Below, in pieces: positions 7,956 through 17,289 of a DNA stretch of 64,000 nt (positions within the stretch are counted from its first letter, which is position 1; each line of letters starts with the position of its first letter). This DNA comes from Candidatus Binatia bacterium (lineage in GTDB: Bacteria; Desulfobacterota; Binatia; UBA1149; JAJCZL01). The DNA is taken from assembly GCA_028278325.1 (NCBI GenBank), contig JANQEO010000301.1, positions 1 to 64,000 of the forward strand, written 5' to 3'. The notes below the pieces were generated by a model. It made no database searches and had not been told where the DNA came from. It saw only the letters and a program-made list of their open reading frames with translations. The translations under genes were made by a program, and so were the position numbers.

Positions 7956-9778
7956 GGCCCTTCTTCCACTGAGCCCTCGCCCGCGTCCTCGCTCGCTGCG
8001 CCGGTGGGTACCTTGATTCTGCAGCGGACGCCGGATGCCGGGAACTCCAAGATCACCTTCGCGCCGAGCTCGTACGGCAAGCCTTCCTCGATCACGCTCG
8101 TGCCTACGCCATGGGACTGCGGGTTCTCGACGGTCGGGCCGCCCTCCTCGGTCCATTCAATACCCAGGTACCCGCTGTCCGACCTGTGGCAGCCGATCGA
8201 AACACGACCGTCGGGCACAGATAGTGCGCCGTACTTCAAGGCGTTGGTGCCCAACTCGTACAATGCCATCACGAGAGGGCGCACCGCACTAATCGGCACC
8301 CACACTTCATCACCATCTATAGACACGCGGCCGCGCTGTGGTTCGCTGAATGGCCCCAGCGCCAATGCTATCAGCTGAGGTACGTTCAGGTGCTGCAGGC
8401 CGTCTTCCCGAGAAAGGACCTGGTGTATGCGGCCGAGCGCCCGGACGCGGCCACTGAATGATTGGGAAAAATCTTCCAGACCAGCGGCCGATCTGACCGT
8501 CTGTTGGGCCACCGACTCGACGGTGGCCAGCATGTTTTTTACCCTGTGGTCCAGCTCGCGAAGCAGAAACGCCTGCTCTTCCTCGGCCTCCCTGCGTTCC
8601 GTGACGTCGATCGTAACCCCGCGAACGATCTTGCCGATACCGTCATCATCCCTGACTACGCTGACAAACGTGCGCACCCACAAAATGTCGCCACCGGCGG
8701 TGACCATGCGGTACTCGAACTGAAAGTCATCCTTGTTCGCCAACCCTGTCAGCAGCGCATCGAGCGCTTTGTCTTGATCGGCGGGGTGCACCAGGCGCAC
8801 CGGCCAGAATCCCGGTTTCACCCACTCCTCGGCGGGATATCCGGTAATAGCGCCGGCCTGTGGCCCCACATAGGTGACCGTCCACGTATCCGGATCGGCC
8901 TCCCACGGTATGAAGTTGAGTTTCTCGGCCAACTGCCGAAACCGCGCTTCGCTAGCCTCTAACTCGACCTCGGCGGCCTTGCGATCGGTTATGTCGAAGC
9001 CTGCAGCGATCATTGTCCCGTCGGGCATCGGGAAATTGGCCCACATCTGTGTACGCTGGGTACCGTCCTTGGCCAGGGGTCGGTTTTCACGAAACACACC
9101 GTCGGCGCCCTTGATCACCTGCCTAACCCTCTCCAGCTCTTGCGGCTCTGGGTATGCGACGGACAAAATATCCAAACCCGACATGATCTCGTCGTTGGTC
9201 CAACCCAGCTGGCGTTCGCACTCGGGATTCCACAGGACGCAGCGACCGTCGGCATCAAAGGCATCGACCATGATGGGGGCGTGCTCGTAGATCGTTCGGA
9301 ACCTGGCTTCGCTGGCCTGAAGTGCGAGTTCCAACGGCTTTCGGTCCGATACGTCTCTAACGACGGCCAGAGCGTACGAGATCTCGCCGACGTCGTCCCT
9401 CAAGGGCGTGGCGCTGATGCTGGTATATAGGAGGTGCCCGTCACTATGGCGCAACGGCAATTCCAGGCCACTGACCTCGCCACTGCCCCAGAACTCTTTC
9501 AAAAAACCGCGTGCTCGCTCTTGGTCCTCGGGAGTTAGCAAGTCAAAGCTAAGGCGCCCGACGATGTCCTCTCTATCGAGCCCCACCATCTGCGCGAACT
9601 TCGGGTTGCAGGCTAGCATTACGCCGCTCGGGTCGACGCAGCAGAGACCGTCGGGGCAGTCCTCGAAGAAGGCGCGGTACATGGCGTCCGATTCGAGCCC
9701 GGAGCGTGCCGACGCACGTGTCGCCGAGTCGGCGCTCGATCGGGTGACAGCAATTGCTCGTTTTCTGTTCGGGCTCAT
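7952..9778 (-). CDS. Three-PAS sensor kinase of the HWE/HisKA_2 type
   Basis: 608 residues, no membrane segment, so a cytoplasmic sensor. PAS domains lie at about 33-150, 152-270 and 275-400, each ending in a D(V/I)(S/T)(D/E)R linker. The dimerisation region has the phospho-acceptor His411 in LRELDHRVKNMLATV, and the ATPase N-box is at 505-520 (YELGTNALKYGALS). Absence of a normal F-box and the LDHRVKN sequence place it in the HWE or closely related HisKA_2 group. It is translationally coupled to a receiver-only protein. The second PAS has a WNPECERQLGW core typical of light, redox or ligand sensors, but the signal cannot be named. Confidence 0.88.
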   Translation of the reverse strand: MSPNRKRAIAVTRSSADSATRASARSGLESDAMYRAFFEDCPDGLCCVDPSGVMLACNPKFAQMVGLDREDIVGRLSFDLLTPEDQERARGFLKEFWGSGEVSGLELPLRHSDGHLLYTSISATPLRDDVGEISYALAVVRDVSDRKPLELALQASEARFRTIYEHAPIMVDAFDADGRCVLWNPECERQLGWTNDEIMSGLDILSVAYPEPQELERVRQVIKGADGVFRENRPLAKDGTQRTQMWANFPMPDGTMIAAGFDITDRKAAEVELEASEARFRQLAEKLNFIPWEADPDTWTVTYVGPQAGAITGYPAEEWVKPGFWPVRLVHPADQDKALDALLTGLANKDDFQFEYRMVTAGGDILWVRTFVSVVRDDDGIGKIVRGVTIDVTERREAEEEQAFLLRELDHRVKNMLATVESVAQQTVRSAAGLEDFSQSFSGRVRALGRIHQVLSREDGLQHLNVPQLIALALGPFSEPQRGRVSIDGDEVWVPISAVRPLVMALYELGTNALKYGALSVPDGRVSIGCHRSDSGYLGIEWTEEGGPTVENPQSHGVGTSVIEEGLPYELGAKVILEFPASGVRCRIKVPTGAASEDAGEGSVEEGP

Positions 9779-10021
9779 GACTCGACAGGCACCGCCAACG
9801 ACTTTCCAACCTCCTTACTCGGCACGATGAGGCCGGCCGCCCACACCAACCATGGTCACCCGATTGCCCCGTTAGTGCCAGCCCTCCCCGCATCGGCTCC
9901 GAGCACTCGGCCGAGCCGTTGACGAGGGGCTCCGCAACCTGCTAATGACGGCTTGGTGAGCGCCCCCGCGCTCACCACTATACGTACGGCAGCCGCCAGC
10001 CGTTCAAAGCCGGGAGTCCGC

Positions 10022-12673
10022 ATGCCAAAGGCCGAACAGGTACTGACGACGCCCGACCCAGGCTCTGCCAACGGTGTCGGAAGCGAGTTGCTGCCCGAGC
10101 GCCGCGCCGAACTCGACGCCATGGTCAGCGATGCCAGGCTGGCCGCGGCGTCCTTCTCTCAGTTCTCCCAACAGCAAGTCGACGCCATCGTCCGTGCGAT
10201 GGTGATCCGCGGCCTCGACAGCGCCCAGGAGCTGGCAGCCATGGCCGTCACCGAGACCCAATTGGGACTGCTCGAGGACAAGACCATCAAGAACATGGTC
10301 GCCACGGAGTTCGTATACCACTCGATCAAGGACGAGCGGACCGTCGGGGTGATACGTGAGTTCGAGGACCGCAACCTGCGCCACGTAGCCGAACCGATCG
10401 GCGTCATCACCGGCGTTACACCGATTACGAATCCCACTTCGACGGTGTTGTTCAAATCTTTGATGATCGCCAAGACCCGTAACACCATCGTGTTTTGTCC
10501 TCACCCCAGGGCCAACGGTTGCTCCAATGAGGCCGCGCGCATCATGTACGAAGCTGGCGTAGAGGCGGGAGCCCCCGAGGGTTTCATTCGTTGGGTGGAC
10601 GACGTCACCCACCCGGACACCCGTTACCTCATGCAGCATCCCGACGTATCCATGGTCGACGCGACAGGCGGACCGGGGATGGTGCAGGCGGCCTATAGCT
10701 CGGGCAAGCCCGCTCTCGGCGTCGGCGCCGGCAACGTTCCCTGTTACATACACTCGAGCGCCGATCTCGAGATGGCGGTCGTCGACATTCTAACCTCCAA
10801 GACCTTCGACAACGGCACCATCTGCGCCTCGGAGCAGACGCTGCTGGTCGACCGAGCTATATACGAGGATGTAGTAGCTCTGTTCGACCGCCTCGGCGCC
10901 TACGTTTGCTCCCAGGCGGACGTAAACCTGCTCGAGCAAACGGTCGTTGATCCGATCGAAGGCCACATGCGAGGCATGGCCGTCGGTCAGTCAGCCCTGC
11001 GCATAGCCGAGAACATCGGCCTAGCTGTCCCCGAAGAAACGAAGTTGCTGCTCGCACCGATCGCGGGCATCGGCCGAGCCCACCCTTTGAGCTGCGAGAA
11101 ACTCTTTCCGGTGCTGGGCGTAATGCCCGTTGACAGTGCGGATGCCGCCATCAACGCGGCCATGGAAGTGCTCGAGTTCGGCGGCACCGGCCATACGGCT
11201 TCCGTGTTCTGCGAGGACGATCAGATCGTCCAGCGTTACGCGGCGGCGGTCAACGCCGGGCGGATCATCGTCAACTCGCCGTCATCGGTCGGCGCTTTGG
11301 GGGGCGTATACAATGATCTCACCACAACGTTCTCGTTCGGCTGCGGTACCGGCGGAGGGAACAGCATCATCGAGAACGTCAGCGTGAAGCACTATCTCAA
11401 CGCCAAACAGCTGGCCGGGCGCACTCCAGTACACCAGTGGTTCCGTGCTCCGAGTCAGATCCACTACAACCTTCACGCGCTCGAGACGCTTCGCGACCTC
11501 GATTGCAAGAGCGCAGTCATCGTCACAAGTCAGGATCTCGACGACCTGGGCTTCGTCGACCGCGTGCGCGCCAACTTCGCTCCCGGCGTTGCATGCCACG
11601 TCTTCAACGAGGTCGAGATCGAACCGACCTATGCCGTCATCGAACGAGGCGTCACGGCATTGCGGCGTGAGAGGCCCGACCACCTCGTGGCCGTCGGTGG
11701 TGGCTCGGTCATGGATGCCGCCAAGGCGATGCGGCTCTTCTACCTGCATCCCGAGCTTGATTTTCACAGCCTCGAAACAACGTTCCTGGATCCCCGCAAG
11801 CGGGTGATTCAGTACCCCAAGGACGCCGACCAAAAGCTGGCCCTGGTGGCCGTGCCAACCACGAGCGGAACGGGATCCGAAGTTACCCCCTATGCCGTGA
11901 TCACCGACGCCGACACGGGACGAAAGGTCCCGCTCTACGACAATAGCCTCGTACCCGACGTCGCCATCATCGATCCTCAACTCGTTACCGGCCTGCCGCC
12001 GGCGGTCACTGCCGACACCGGCCTCGACGCGCTCACGCACGCGCTGGAAGCCGTGGTGTCGATCTTCGCGTCCGACTACACCGACGCGCTCGCGTCCCAG
12101 GCCGCGCGCATGATCTTCGAGAACCTGCCCAAGGCCTACCGCAACGGGCAGGACCAGGACGCGCGCGGCGCCATGCACAACGCGGCGTGCATAGCAGGCA
12201 TGGCCTTCGCCAACGCCTTCGTAGGCGTGAACCACGCGCTCGCGCACAGCCTCGGCTCCGTGTTCAAGATCTCACACGGACGCGCGAATGCAGTGCTTCT
12301 CCCCTACGTAATCCGTTACAACGCGGCGGTGCCCACTAAGTTCATGCCCTTCCCCAACGTCAAAGCCTACGTGGCCAACCGCAAGTACGCGGACTTGGCC
12401 GAGAGCCTACATCTCCACGCCGACACCGACGATGATCGAGTCGATGCATTGATCGCCAAGATCTTCGAGCTGCTCGAGACCTGCGACATGCCGACGTCGA
12501 TATCGGAGCTGGGCATAGACAAGGCCGAGTTCTCGGCGGCACTACCCGAGGTGATCAAAGCCGCATACGACGACATCAGCATCCGCTCCAACCCGAGGAT
12601 GCCGCTGCTCAACGAGCTCGAACACGTGCTTTGGACAGCCTACGAAGGGCGGAGTTCCGATGGCGGGCAATAG
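10022..12673 (+). CDS. adhE: Bifunctional aldehyde/alcohol dehydrogenase AdhE
   Basis: 883 residues, very near the 891 of E. coli AdhE. The N-terminal half is a CoA-acylating aldehyde dehydrogenase (GVITGVTPITNP, catalytic Cys in NGTICASEQT). The C-terminal half is an iron-type alcohol dehydrogenase (VGGGSVMDAAKAM, PTTSGTGSEVT, metal-binding DTGLDALTHALEA and NHALAHSLG...SHGRANA). It converts acetyl-CoA to ethanol or the reverse. The ATG at 10022 has GGGAG five bases upstream; a longer frame from a TTG at 9953 is less likely. Its 3' end overlaps the STAS gene by 14 bases. Such a gene suggests fermentative or microaerobic ability. Confidence 0.95.
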   Translation: MPKAEQVLTTPDPGSANGVGSELLPERRAELDAMVSDARLAAASFSQFSQQQVDAIVRAMVIRGLDSAQELAAMAVTETQLGLLEDKTIKNMVATEFVYHSIKDERTVGVIREFEDRNLRHVAEPIGVITGVTPITNPTSTVLFKSLMIAKTRNTIVFCPHPRANGCSNEAARIMYEAGVEAGAPEGFIRWVDDVTHPDTRYLMQHPDVSMVDATGGPGMVQAAYSSGKPALGVGAGNVPCYIHSSADLEMAVVDILTSKTFDNGTICASEQTLLVDRAIYEDVVALFDRLGAYVCSQADVNLLEQTVVDPIEGHMRGMAVGQSALRIAENIGLAVPEETKLLLAPIAGIGRAHPLSCEKLFPVLGVMPVDSADAAINAAMEVLEFGGTGHTASVFCEDDQIVQRYAAAVNAGRIIVNSPSSVGALGGVYNDLTTTFSFGCGTGGGNSIIENVSVKHYLNAKQLAGRTPVHQWFRAPSQIHYNLHALETLRDLDCKSAVIVTSQDLDDLGFVDRVRANFAPGVACHVFNEVEIEPTYAVIERGVTALRRERPDHLVAVGGGSVMDAAKAMRLFYLHPELDFHSLETTFLDPRKRVIQYPKDADQKLALVAVPTTSGTGSEVTPYAVITDADTGRKVPLYDNSLVPDVAIIDPQLVTGLPPAVTADTGLDALTHALEAVVSIFASDYTDALASQAARMIFENLPKAYRNGQDQDARGAMHNAACIAGMAFANAFVGVNHALAHSLGSVFKISHGRANAVLLPYVIRYNAAVPTKFMPFPNVKAYVANRKYADLAESLHLHADTDDDRVDALIAKIFELLETCDMPTSISELGIDKAEFSAALPEVIKAAYDDISIRSNPRMPLLNELEHVLWTAYEGRSSDGGQ

Positions 12674-12992
12674 CAAAGACCAGCATCTGCGCCTGCAGTT
12701 CGAAGCCGCCGAAACTTTGGTAAAGCGGCTCGAGCGCGGGCTCGACGGCTCCTCCTCGGCTCCGGTTACCATCGACATGTCGGGCGTGGAGCGCATCGAT
12801 CCGGCCGGCCTGCGTACACTGCGGCAAGCAGCCGATATCGCTCGTCGAACCGGCGCCGGTGTCTACTTGGAGGGCGCTCAGCCCGAGGTATACAAAGCCG
12901 TGCAAGTGGCCGGGCTCGGTTCCCTCATTACCCGGATCGAGAACCTGAGAGCGCAACCTCTCCAACTGCCGCCCCAAGGGGGTACCAAATGA
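12660..12992 (+). CDS. STAS-domain protein, non-canonical phospho-site
   Basis: 110 residues, a single STAS domain. The strand-loop-helix TIDMSGVERIDPAGLRTLRQ is the usual STAS core, but the Ser that is phosphorylated in SpoIIAA-type anti-anti-sigma factors (DSSG) is replaced here: the motif reads DPAG. It therefore is unlikely to be a classic phosphorylation switch and may be a scaffold, as in MlaB-like proteins. The start overlaps adhE by 14 bases and its end overlaps the cytochrome gene (ATGA), so all three are co-translated. Confidence 0.78.
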   Translation: MAGNSKDQHLRLQFEAAETLVKRLERGLDGSSSAPVTIDMSGVERIDPAGLRTLRQAADIARRTGAGVYLEGAQPEVYKAVQVAGLGSLITRIENLRAQPLQLPPQGGTK

Positions 12993-13429
12993 GCCGAAGC
13001 GAACGGCACCCTAATGATCGCCGCGTCGCCGTATCCGCCGCGGCGTTGACGACGCTACTGCTGTGGCTTCCGGCACCGGCGTCGGCTGAGAGCGGCACCG
13101 CCATGCAGACGGGCAGAGGGTATTTTCTTGCCTACTGCGCGTCCTGCCACGGAGCCGACGCGCGTGGCGACGGCCCGGTTTCGCCCGCCATGAAGCAACA
13201 CCCTTCCGATCTGACACGGATTGCCGAGCGCCGTGACGGTCGTTTTCCGATGGAAGAACTTGCGGGCTATATCAGCGGCAAGAGCGCCCCGGCAGCTCAC
13301 GGCACGCGTGAGATGCCGGTATGGGGGACCAATCTCGTGGAAGAAGTCGGTGAAGGCGAAGAGGCCCGGCTGATTCCGTACGGTCCACTTCGCGGCGTGC
13401 TCGACTACCTGGAATCCATCCAGCGTTAG
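12989..13429 (+). CDS. Exported class I cytochrome c
   Basis: 146 residues. A cleavable signal peptide (to about residue 33, PASA) is followed by one heme-binding motif CASCH (50-54) and a distal Met109 in EMPVWG, giving His/Met ligation. The spacing GADARGDGPVSPAMKQHPSDLT is typical of small periplasmic c-type cytochromes in gene neighbourhoods of dehydrogenases. The ATG overlaps the STAS stop by four bases. Its link to adhE suggests periplasmic electron flow expressed along with alcohol metabolism, but AdhE itself uses NAD, so the partner is unclear. Confidence 0.88.
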   Translation: MSRSERHPNDRRVAVSAAALTTLLLWLPAPASAESGTAMQTGRGYFLAYCASCHGADARGDGPVSPAMKQHPSDLTRIAERRDGRFPMEELAGYISGKSAPAAHGTREMPVWGTNLVEEVGEGEEARLIPYGPLRGVLDYLESIQR

Positions 13430-13431
13430 GT

Positions 13432-14100
13432 TCAGGTCAGGATCGAGTACGGACCGCCCCGCTCCAGCGCGGACTTGTAGGCCGGGCGAGCATGGATGGT
13501 TTCCAAGAACGCTTGTAGGTTCGGGTAGTCGGCATCCAGGCCGCCGCGGCTTGCTGCCGCCTCCAACGGAAAGCTCATCTGCACGTCGGCTGCGCTGAAC
13601 TCGTCGCCGGCGAACCACGCGGACTTCCCCAGCGCATCGTCCATGTGCCTGAGATTCGCCTCGAGAGTGGGCGTCAAATAACCGGCCTTGACCTGCCCCG
13701 AGATCGCTTTGGCGACAGGCCGGATGAACCATGGGGTGTCGCTCTCGATACGGTTGAAGATCAAGGTCATCACCAGCAGCGGCATCACCGTCCCTTCGGC
13801 CGCGTGCAGCCAGTAGGTGTAGCTCAGGCGCTCAGGTGTCCCGGCTGCGGGTATCAAACGCCCCTCACCGTATCTACCGACGATGTACTCTATGATCGCG
13901 CCGGTCTCGGCTACGACCAGATCGTCATCGGTGATTACCGGGGACTTGCCGAGGGGATGAACGAGCTTGAGCTCGGGCGGGGCCAGGCTGGTCTCCGGAT
14001 TCCTCTCGTAACGCCGGACTTCGTAATCCAGACCCAACTCTTCCAGCAACCAAAGGACCCTCTGGCTGCGCGAATTCTCCAGATGATGGACGGTGATCAT
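13432..14100 (-). CDS. Glutathione S-transferase family protein
   Basis: 222 residues with a thioredoxin-fold N-terminal domain (HHLENSRSQRVLWLLEELGL, then the cis-Pro motif GKSPVI and the ESGAI-like AETGAIIEYI that binds the glutathione gamma-Glu) and an all-helical C-terminal domain (SAADVQMSFPLEAA). The first helix carries Ser rather than Tyr at the likely catalytic position. It converges with the cytochrome gene, two bases apart. Substrate not inferable. Confidence 0.88.
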   Translation of the reverse strand: MITVHHLENSRSQRVLWLLEELGLDYEVRRYERNPETSLAPPELKLVHPLGKSPVITDDDLVVAETGAIIEYIVGRYGEGRLIPAAGTPERLSYTYWLHAAEGTVMPLLVMTLIFNRIESDTPWFIRPVAKAISGQVKAGYLTPTLEANLRHMDDALGKSAWFAGDEFSAADVQMSFPLEAAASRGGLDADYPNLQAFLETIHARPAYKSALERGGPYSILT

Positions 14101-14150
14101 GGCGCTTAGTTCCGCGCCGGCCGCGGCAAGTCAACCTCATGGTCGCTCGG

Positions 14151-15827
14151 TCAATCGGCCGGCTCGACGCGGATTCGGTCGCGGTCGATCGAATAACGCG
14201 AGCAAAGCTCGGACAAGGCCGCGGTAATGGATTCGAAACGCTGCTGCCTCAGAACGCCCGTGTCGATGACGTCCGTTTCGAAGCCGGTACTCGCGGCGAA
14301 GTACCCATACGGATCCTCGATGTCCGTCAATCCGAGTTGGGGAAGTAGGTACTGATACTCGTAGAGGTAGCGGGAGAGCATCCGCCAGAGCTTGTGAGGA
14401 GAATACTCATAGCGAAACGTTCTTATATTGTGGCGTACATACGTCTCACGCTCGGCAGGCGTCATGAAGGGGCCGGCTACGAGATTCGCTCGGTAGTCGG
14501 GCAAGCGCGCCAGCAGCACCTCGGCCAGCGCCTCACCCGCAGGCCCGTCTCCAGCCATGTCGGTGAGGTCGGCAACCGCCTCGCCGGCACGCTGCGGACA
14601 GCACTCTTCGACTGCAGCCTGGAGCTCAGCGGCCAGGGCTTCGCGCAACCGTGCCATCTCCGTGTGCTGCGACCGCGCCGTAACCCACCCGGCCTCGTCC
14701 GCAAGATGTCCCCACTCGTGCAGGGTCCGCGCACCGAGCATTTCCCTCTCGAAGGGCAAAGGCGGCCCCACGGTCCGCTCCATGCCGGCCTCGAAGAGAT
14801 TGTAAGCGATGACTCGACGCCGTGGATGAACGTAAGCGTAGCCGCTCTCGGCCAACTCGTTGCGAGGGTGCGGCAAGGAATCGGCATCCACAAGCGCGGC
14901 CATGAATCTGCGGCTGTGCTCGTCGATGATTTCAAGATCCGCGCGAACGGCTTCGACCGCCACCGGGTCGGCCCGGCTCAAGCAATCCGCCAACTCATCG
15001 GTGCGCTGAGGTTCCGCGCAGTCCCACAGAGTACGCCCGGAGTCACCCGCCACAACCAACATCGGACGTGACGCGGCCAGCCATTCCAGCAACGAAGCCA
15101 CCCGGCTGTCATCGTGGCCCTGCCAGCGACGCCGGTAGGCATCGACGGCCGACAAAGCGGAACGCCTGCACCTCTCTACCAATTCCGGCGGCCCGGCTTC
15201 TATGTTGGCGGCAACCTGCAGTCCCGTACCAGGGATGCCCCTGACAACGGTCTGCTCTGGAGCGGGCTTCAGGTCGCGATGGTGGAGTAGGCTCAACCAT
15301 GATGTCGACTCGGCTACGGCGCAAAGCATCTCGGCGTCAGGCCTTTTCGAACACGAGGCAGCCTCCACGAAACTTTGGACATCGCCCTGCCCGCACTCGA
15401 TCCACCACGCCGCGCTTCGCATCGGCACCTCGCTGACTTCCCCTGTCATCGACATCCAGTCGGCCAGGGCCAGCACATACGCGGCCAACTCCTCATGAGA
15501 GATCTCCGGATCTACGTCGCAGTCGTAGATCGTCCAGGTGCTCGTGTTGAGAACCTGAGCATAGGGCCGGACGCCGCTGTCGCTTTCGGCTATGCCCAGA
15601 TTGCGTATGCGCGGCTTGGGCCAGGCCTCGGTGCGAGCCGAGATGGATTCGGAACGGGAACAGTAAAGAGCAACCGAGCGGTCGAGGAAGTCTCGCTTGT
15701 GTGCAGACCACCCCAGGTCGTCGCGAAGAAACCCCGCCAATTCCGCGTCGGCACCCGAGGCGCTGAGGTGCTCGCCCGGTAGCAGCAGATACCCCGGCTG
15801 GCTGCGGCAGTACTGGGCTAGCCGCAC
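14151..15827 (-). CDS. Unrecognised protein with HEWGH zinc-peptidase-like motif
   Basis: About 558 residues from the GTG at 15827 (open frame reaches 15917, overlapping DUF1501). I do not recognise the family. Residues 370-374 read HEWGH within TLHEWGHLADEAGW, an HExxH motif in an amphipathic helix as in zincin metallopeptidases; its codons are at 14706-14720. Candidate third ligands are Glu residues in the following helices (EMARLREALAAELQAAVEE). No signal peptide or membrane helix is evident, so it looks cytoplasmic. It is the last gene of the cytochrome-DUF1800-DUF1501 operon, 13 bases after DUF1501. No start has a good ribosome binding site, so the N-terminus is uncertain. Confidence 0.6.
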   Translation of the reverse strand: MRLAQYCRSQPGYLLLPGEHLSASGADAELAGFLRDDLGWSAHKRDFLDRSVALYCSRSESISARTEAWPKPRIRNLGIAESDSGVRPYAQVLNTSTWTIYDCDVDPEISHEELAAYVLALADWMSMTGEVSEVPMRSAAWWIECGQGDVQSFVEAASCSKRPDAEMLCAVAESTSWLSLLHHRDLKPAPEQTVVRGIPGTGLQVAANIEAGPPELVERCRRSALSAVDAYRRRWQGHDDSRVASLLEWLAASRPMLVVAGDSGRTLWDCAEPQRTDELADCLSRADPVAVEAVRADLEIIDEHSRRFMAALVDADSLPHPRNELAESGYAYVHPRRRVIAYNLFEAGMERTVGPPLPFEREMLGARTLHEWGHLADEAGWVTARSQHTEMARLREALAAELQAAVEECCPQRAGEAVADLTDMAGDGPAGEALAEVLLARLPDYRANLVAGPFMTPAERETYVRHNIRTFRYEYSPHKLWRMLSRYLYEYQYLLPQLGLTDIEDPYGYFAASTGFETDVIDTGVLRQQRFESITAALSELCSRYSIDRDRIRVEPAD

Positions 15828-15840
15828 GTGTCCATGGCGC

Positions 15841-17271
15841 TTACAGGAATCCCAGGTCGAAATCCTGGACCGTCCAGTAATCGGAAGCGGGACCGAGGAC
15901 ATCCAGTGGAAGCACATGGTTGAGGATGTCGGCCTCGCTCATGTTGACCCAGTGCTTGAGAACGGTCCCGAACACGTCCCGGAAATCCGTCGAGCGGAAC
16001 GTGTCGCCCGGAGCTTGCGAGTAAGGCGTATTCTCGCGGTTGTCGAGTGCCGCTTCGTCAATGTTGGGGTGGTTGCCGTAGATACCGCCGTTCACGGGCT
16101 CACCGATCACGAACATCGGCCCCTGGGAGCCGTGGTCCGTACCGTTGTCGTTCTGCGGGATACGCCGACTGAACTCGCTCCAGATCACCATCGTGACCTT
16201 GTTGCCCACACCCATGCTGTTCATGTCATCGAAGAACAAGCTCACGGCATCGGCAACTTCGGCGTGCAGATTGTAGTGCTGGCCGTTGGGATCGGCTCCG
16301 CCCTGATCAGCGTGGGTGTCGTAACCGCCGTTGCGAACCTGGAAGAAGCGCGCCGTCACACCCGGCTCGCCGGTGGAGACCCCGTAGATGATCTTGGCGA
16401 CCTCGCGAAGGTCTCTGGCCGTGCTGGTCCCCAAGGCACCGTATGCATCGTTGTAGGTCGAGCGTATCGGGTCGTTCTTGTAGTTGTTGTGGAGTGGGGG
16501 GTAGCTCTGTGTGCTCGTGTACGTCGCCAACCCGGCGTTGCCTATGGTGCTGGTCAAAGGCTGAAGATTGGCCCCCGCTGCCGCATACAGGTCGTTGTAC
16601 GACTGGGTGTAGATGGTCTCGTCGTTTTCGTCGTAGTCGTCGAGAGGGAAGCCGAAGCGATTGAGCCGGTTTATGGCAAGAACGCTCGTCCCGCTCGTAC
16701 GCATCTCCGCTGCCACTGCGTCGTCTATGGTTACTCCGTAGATGTCCTGGGGACCGTACTCGAGTCCTAAGTGACGCCCCGCCCAGCCGCTGCCAGCGAT
16801 TGCGGACATGCCGGTCGGATTGGCCGTCTGCCAGATGACCCGCGACGACTCATGCGAAAGGCTGTAGTCCGGGTATCCGGTTCCCTGGATCACGGCGACG
16901 TTGCCGGCATCGTACATCGTCCCAAAGCTGGCCAGACCTGGGTGGAAGCCAAGCTGGGTGCCGGTCCCGGGGTCGAGGGTAGACACCACCGACGGAACTG
17001 CCATTTCGCCCGGATCGATGCGCAAGCCTCCGCTACCGGTCCCGCGCGCATCGCGGTAAGCCGTGAGCAAGCCGGCCGTATCGTCCATGGGCATCACGGT
17101 GTTGAGACCGTCGTTGCCCCCGTCGAGGAAGAGGATTACCAGGTAGCGGTCGCCGATCGTGTCGGCGAAGGCCTTACCTACGAAAGGACTGCTGAACAGG
17201 CTCGGCAGCATGACCGTGCCCGCCGTCGCATAGCCCGCCCTCTTGAGAAACTGTCGTCGCGTCATCGGCAT
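15841..17271 (-). CDS. DUF1501 family Tat-exported protein
   Basis: 476 residues. It begins with a twin-arginine signal, TRRQFLKRAG, then a hydrophobic stretch and a likely cut after KAFA. The body has the family marks of DUF1501, a sulfatase/alkaline-phosphatase-like fold: LVILFLDGGNDGLNTVMP at the start, GYDTHADQ and VIWSEFSRR...NDNGTDHG in the middle. These hold acidic and His residues that could bind metal. It would act in the periplasm as a folded protein. It lies 18 bases after the DUF1800 gene, a pairing seen in Planctomycetes, Bacteroidetes and delta-type bacteria. The substrate is unknown. Confidence 0.93.
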   Translation of the reverse strand: MPMTRRQFLKRAGYATAGTVMLPSLFSSPFVGKAFADTIGDRYLVILFLDGGNDGLNTVMPMDDTAGLLTAYRDARGTGSGGLRIDPGEMAVPSVVSTLDPGTGTQLGFHPGLASFGTMYDAGNVAVIQGTGYPDYSLSHESSRVIWQTANPTGMSAIAGSGWAGRHLGLEYGPQDIYGVTIDDAVAAEMRTSGTSVLAINRLNRFGFPLDDYDENDETIYTQSYNDLYAAAGANLQPLTSTIGNAGLATYTSTQSYPPLHNNYKNDPIRSTYNDAYGALGTSTARDLREVAKIIYGVSTGEPGVTARFFQVRNGGYDTHADQGGADPNGQHYNLHAEVADAVSLFFDDMNSMGVGNKVTMVIWSEFSRRIPQNDNGTDHGSQGPMFVIGEPVNGGIYGNHPNIDEAALDNRENTPYSQAPGDTFRSTDFRDVFGTVLKHWVNMSEADILNHVLPLDVLGPASDYWTVQDFDLGFL

Positions 17272-17289
17272 CGCTATATCTCCTCGACC

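Noticed and set aside
7956-8156. N-terminal extension of the receiver protein
   Set aside because: The extra 67 residues are Arg/Gly-rich and lie inside the kinase gene; the GTG at 7955 gives a normal receiver and stop-start coupling.
11282-12247. Open frame of 321 codons opposite adhE
   Set aside because: Shadow of the alcohol dehydrogenase half; Val/Gly/Glu-rich with no motif.
15697-16770. Open frame of 357 codons opposite DUF1501
   Set aside because: Runs across two real genes on the other strand and has no recognisable domain.
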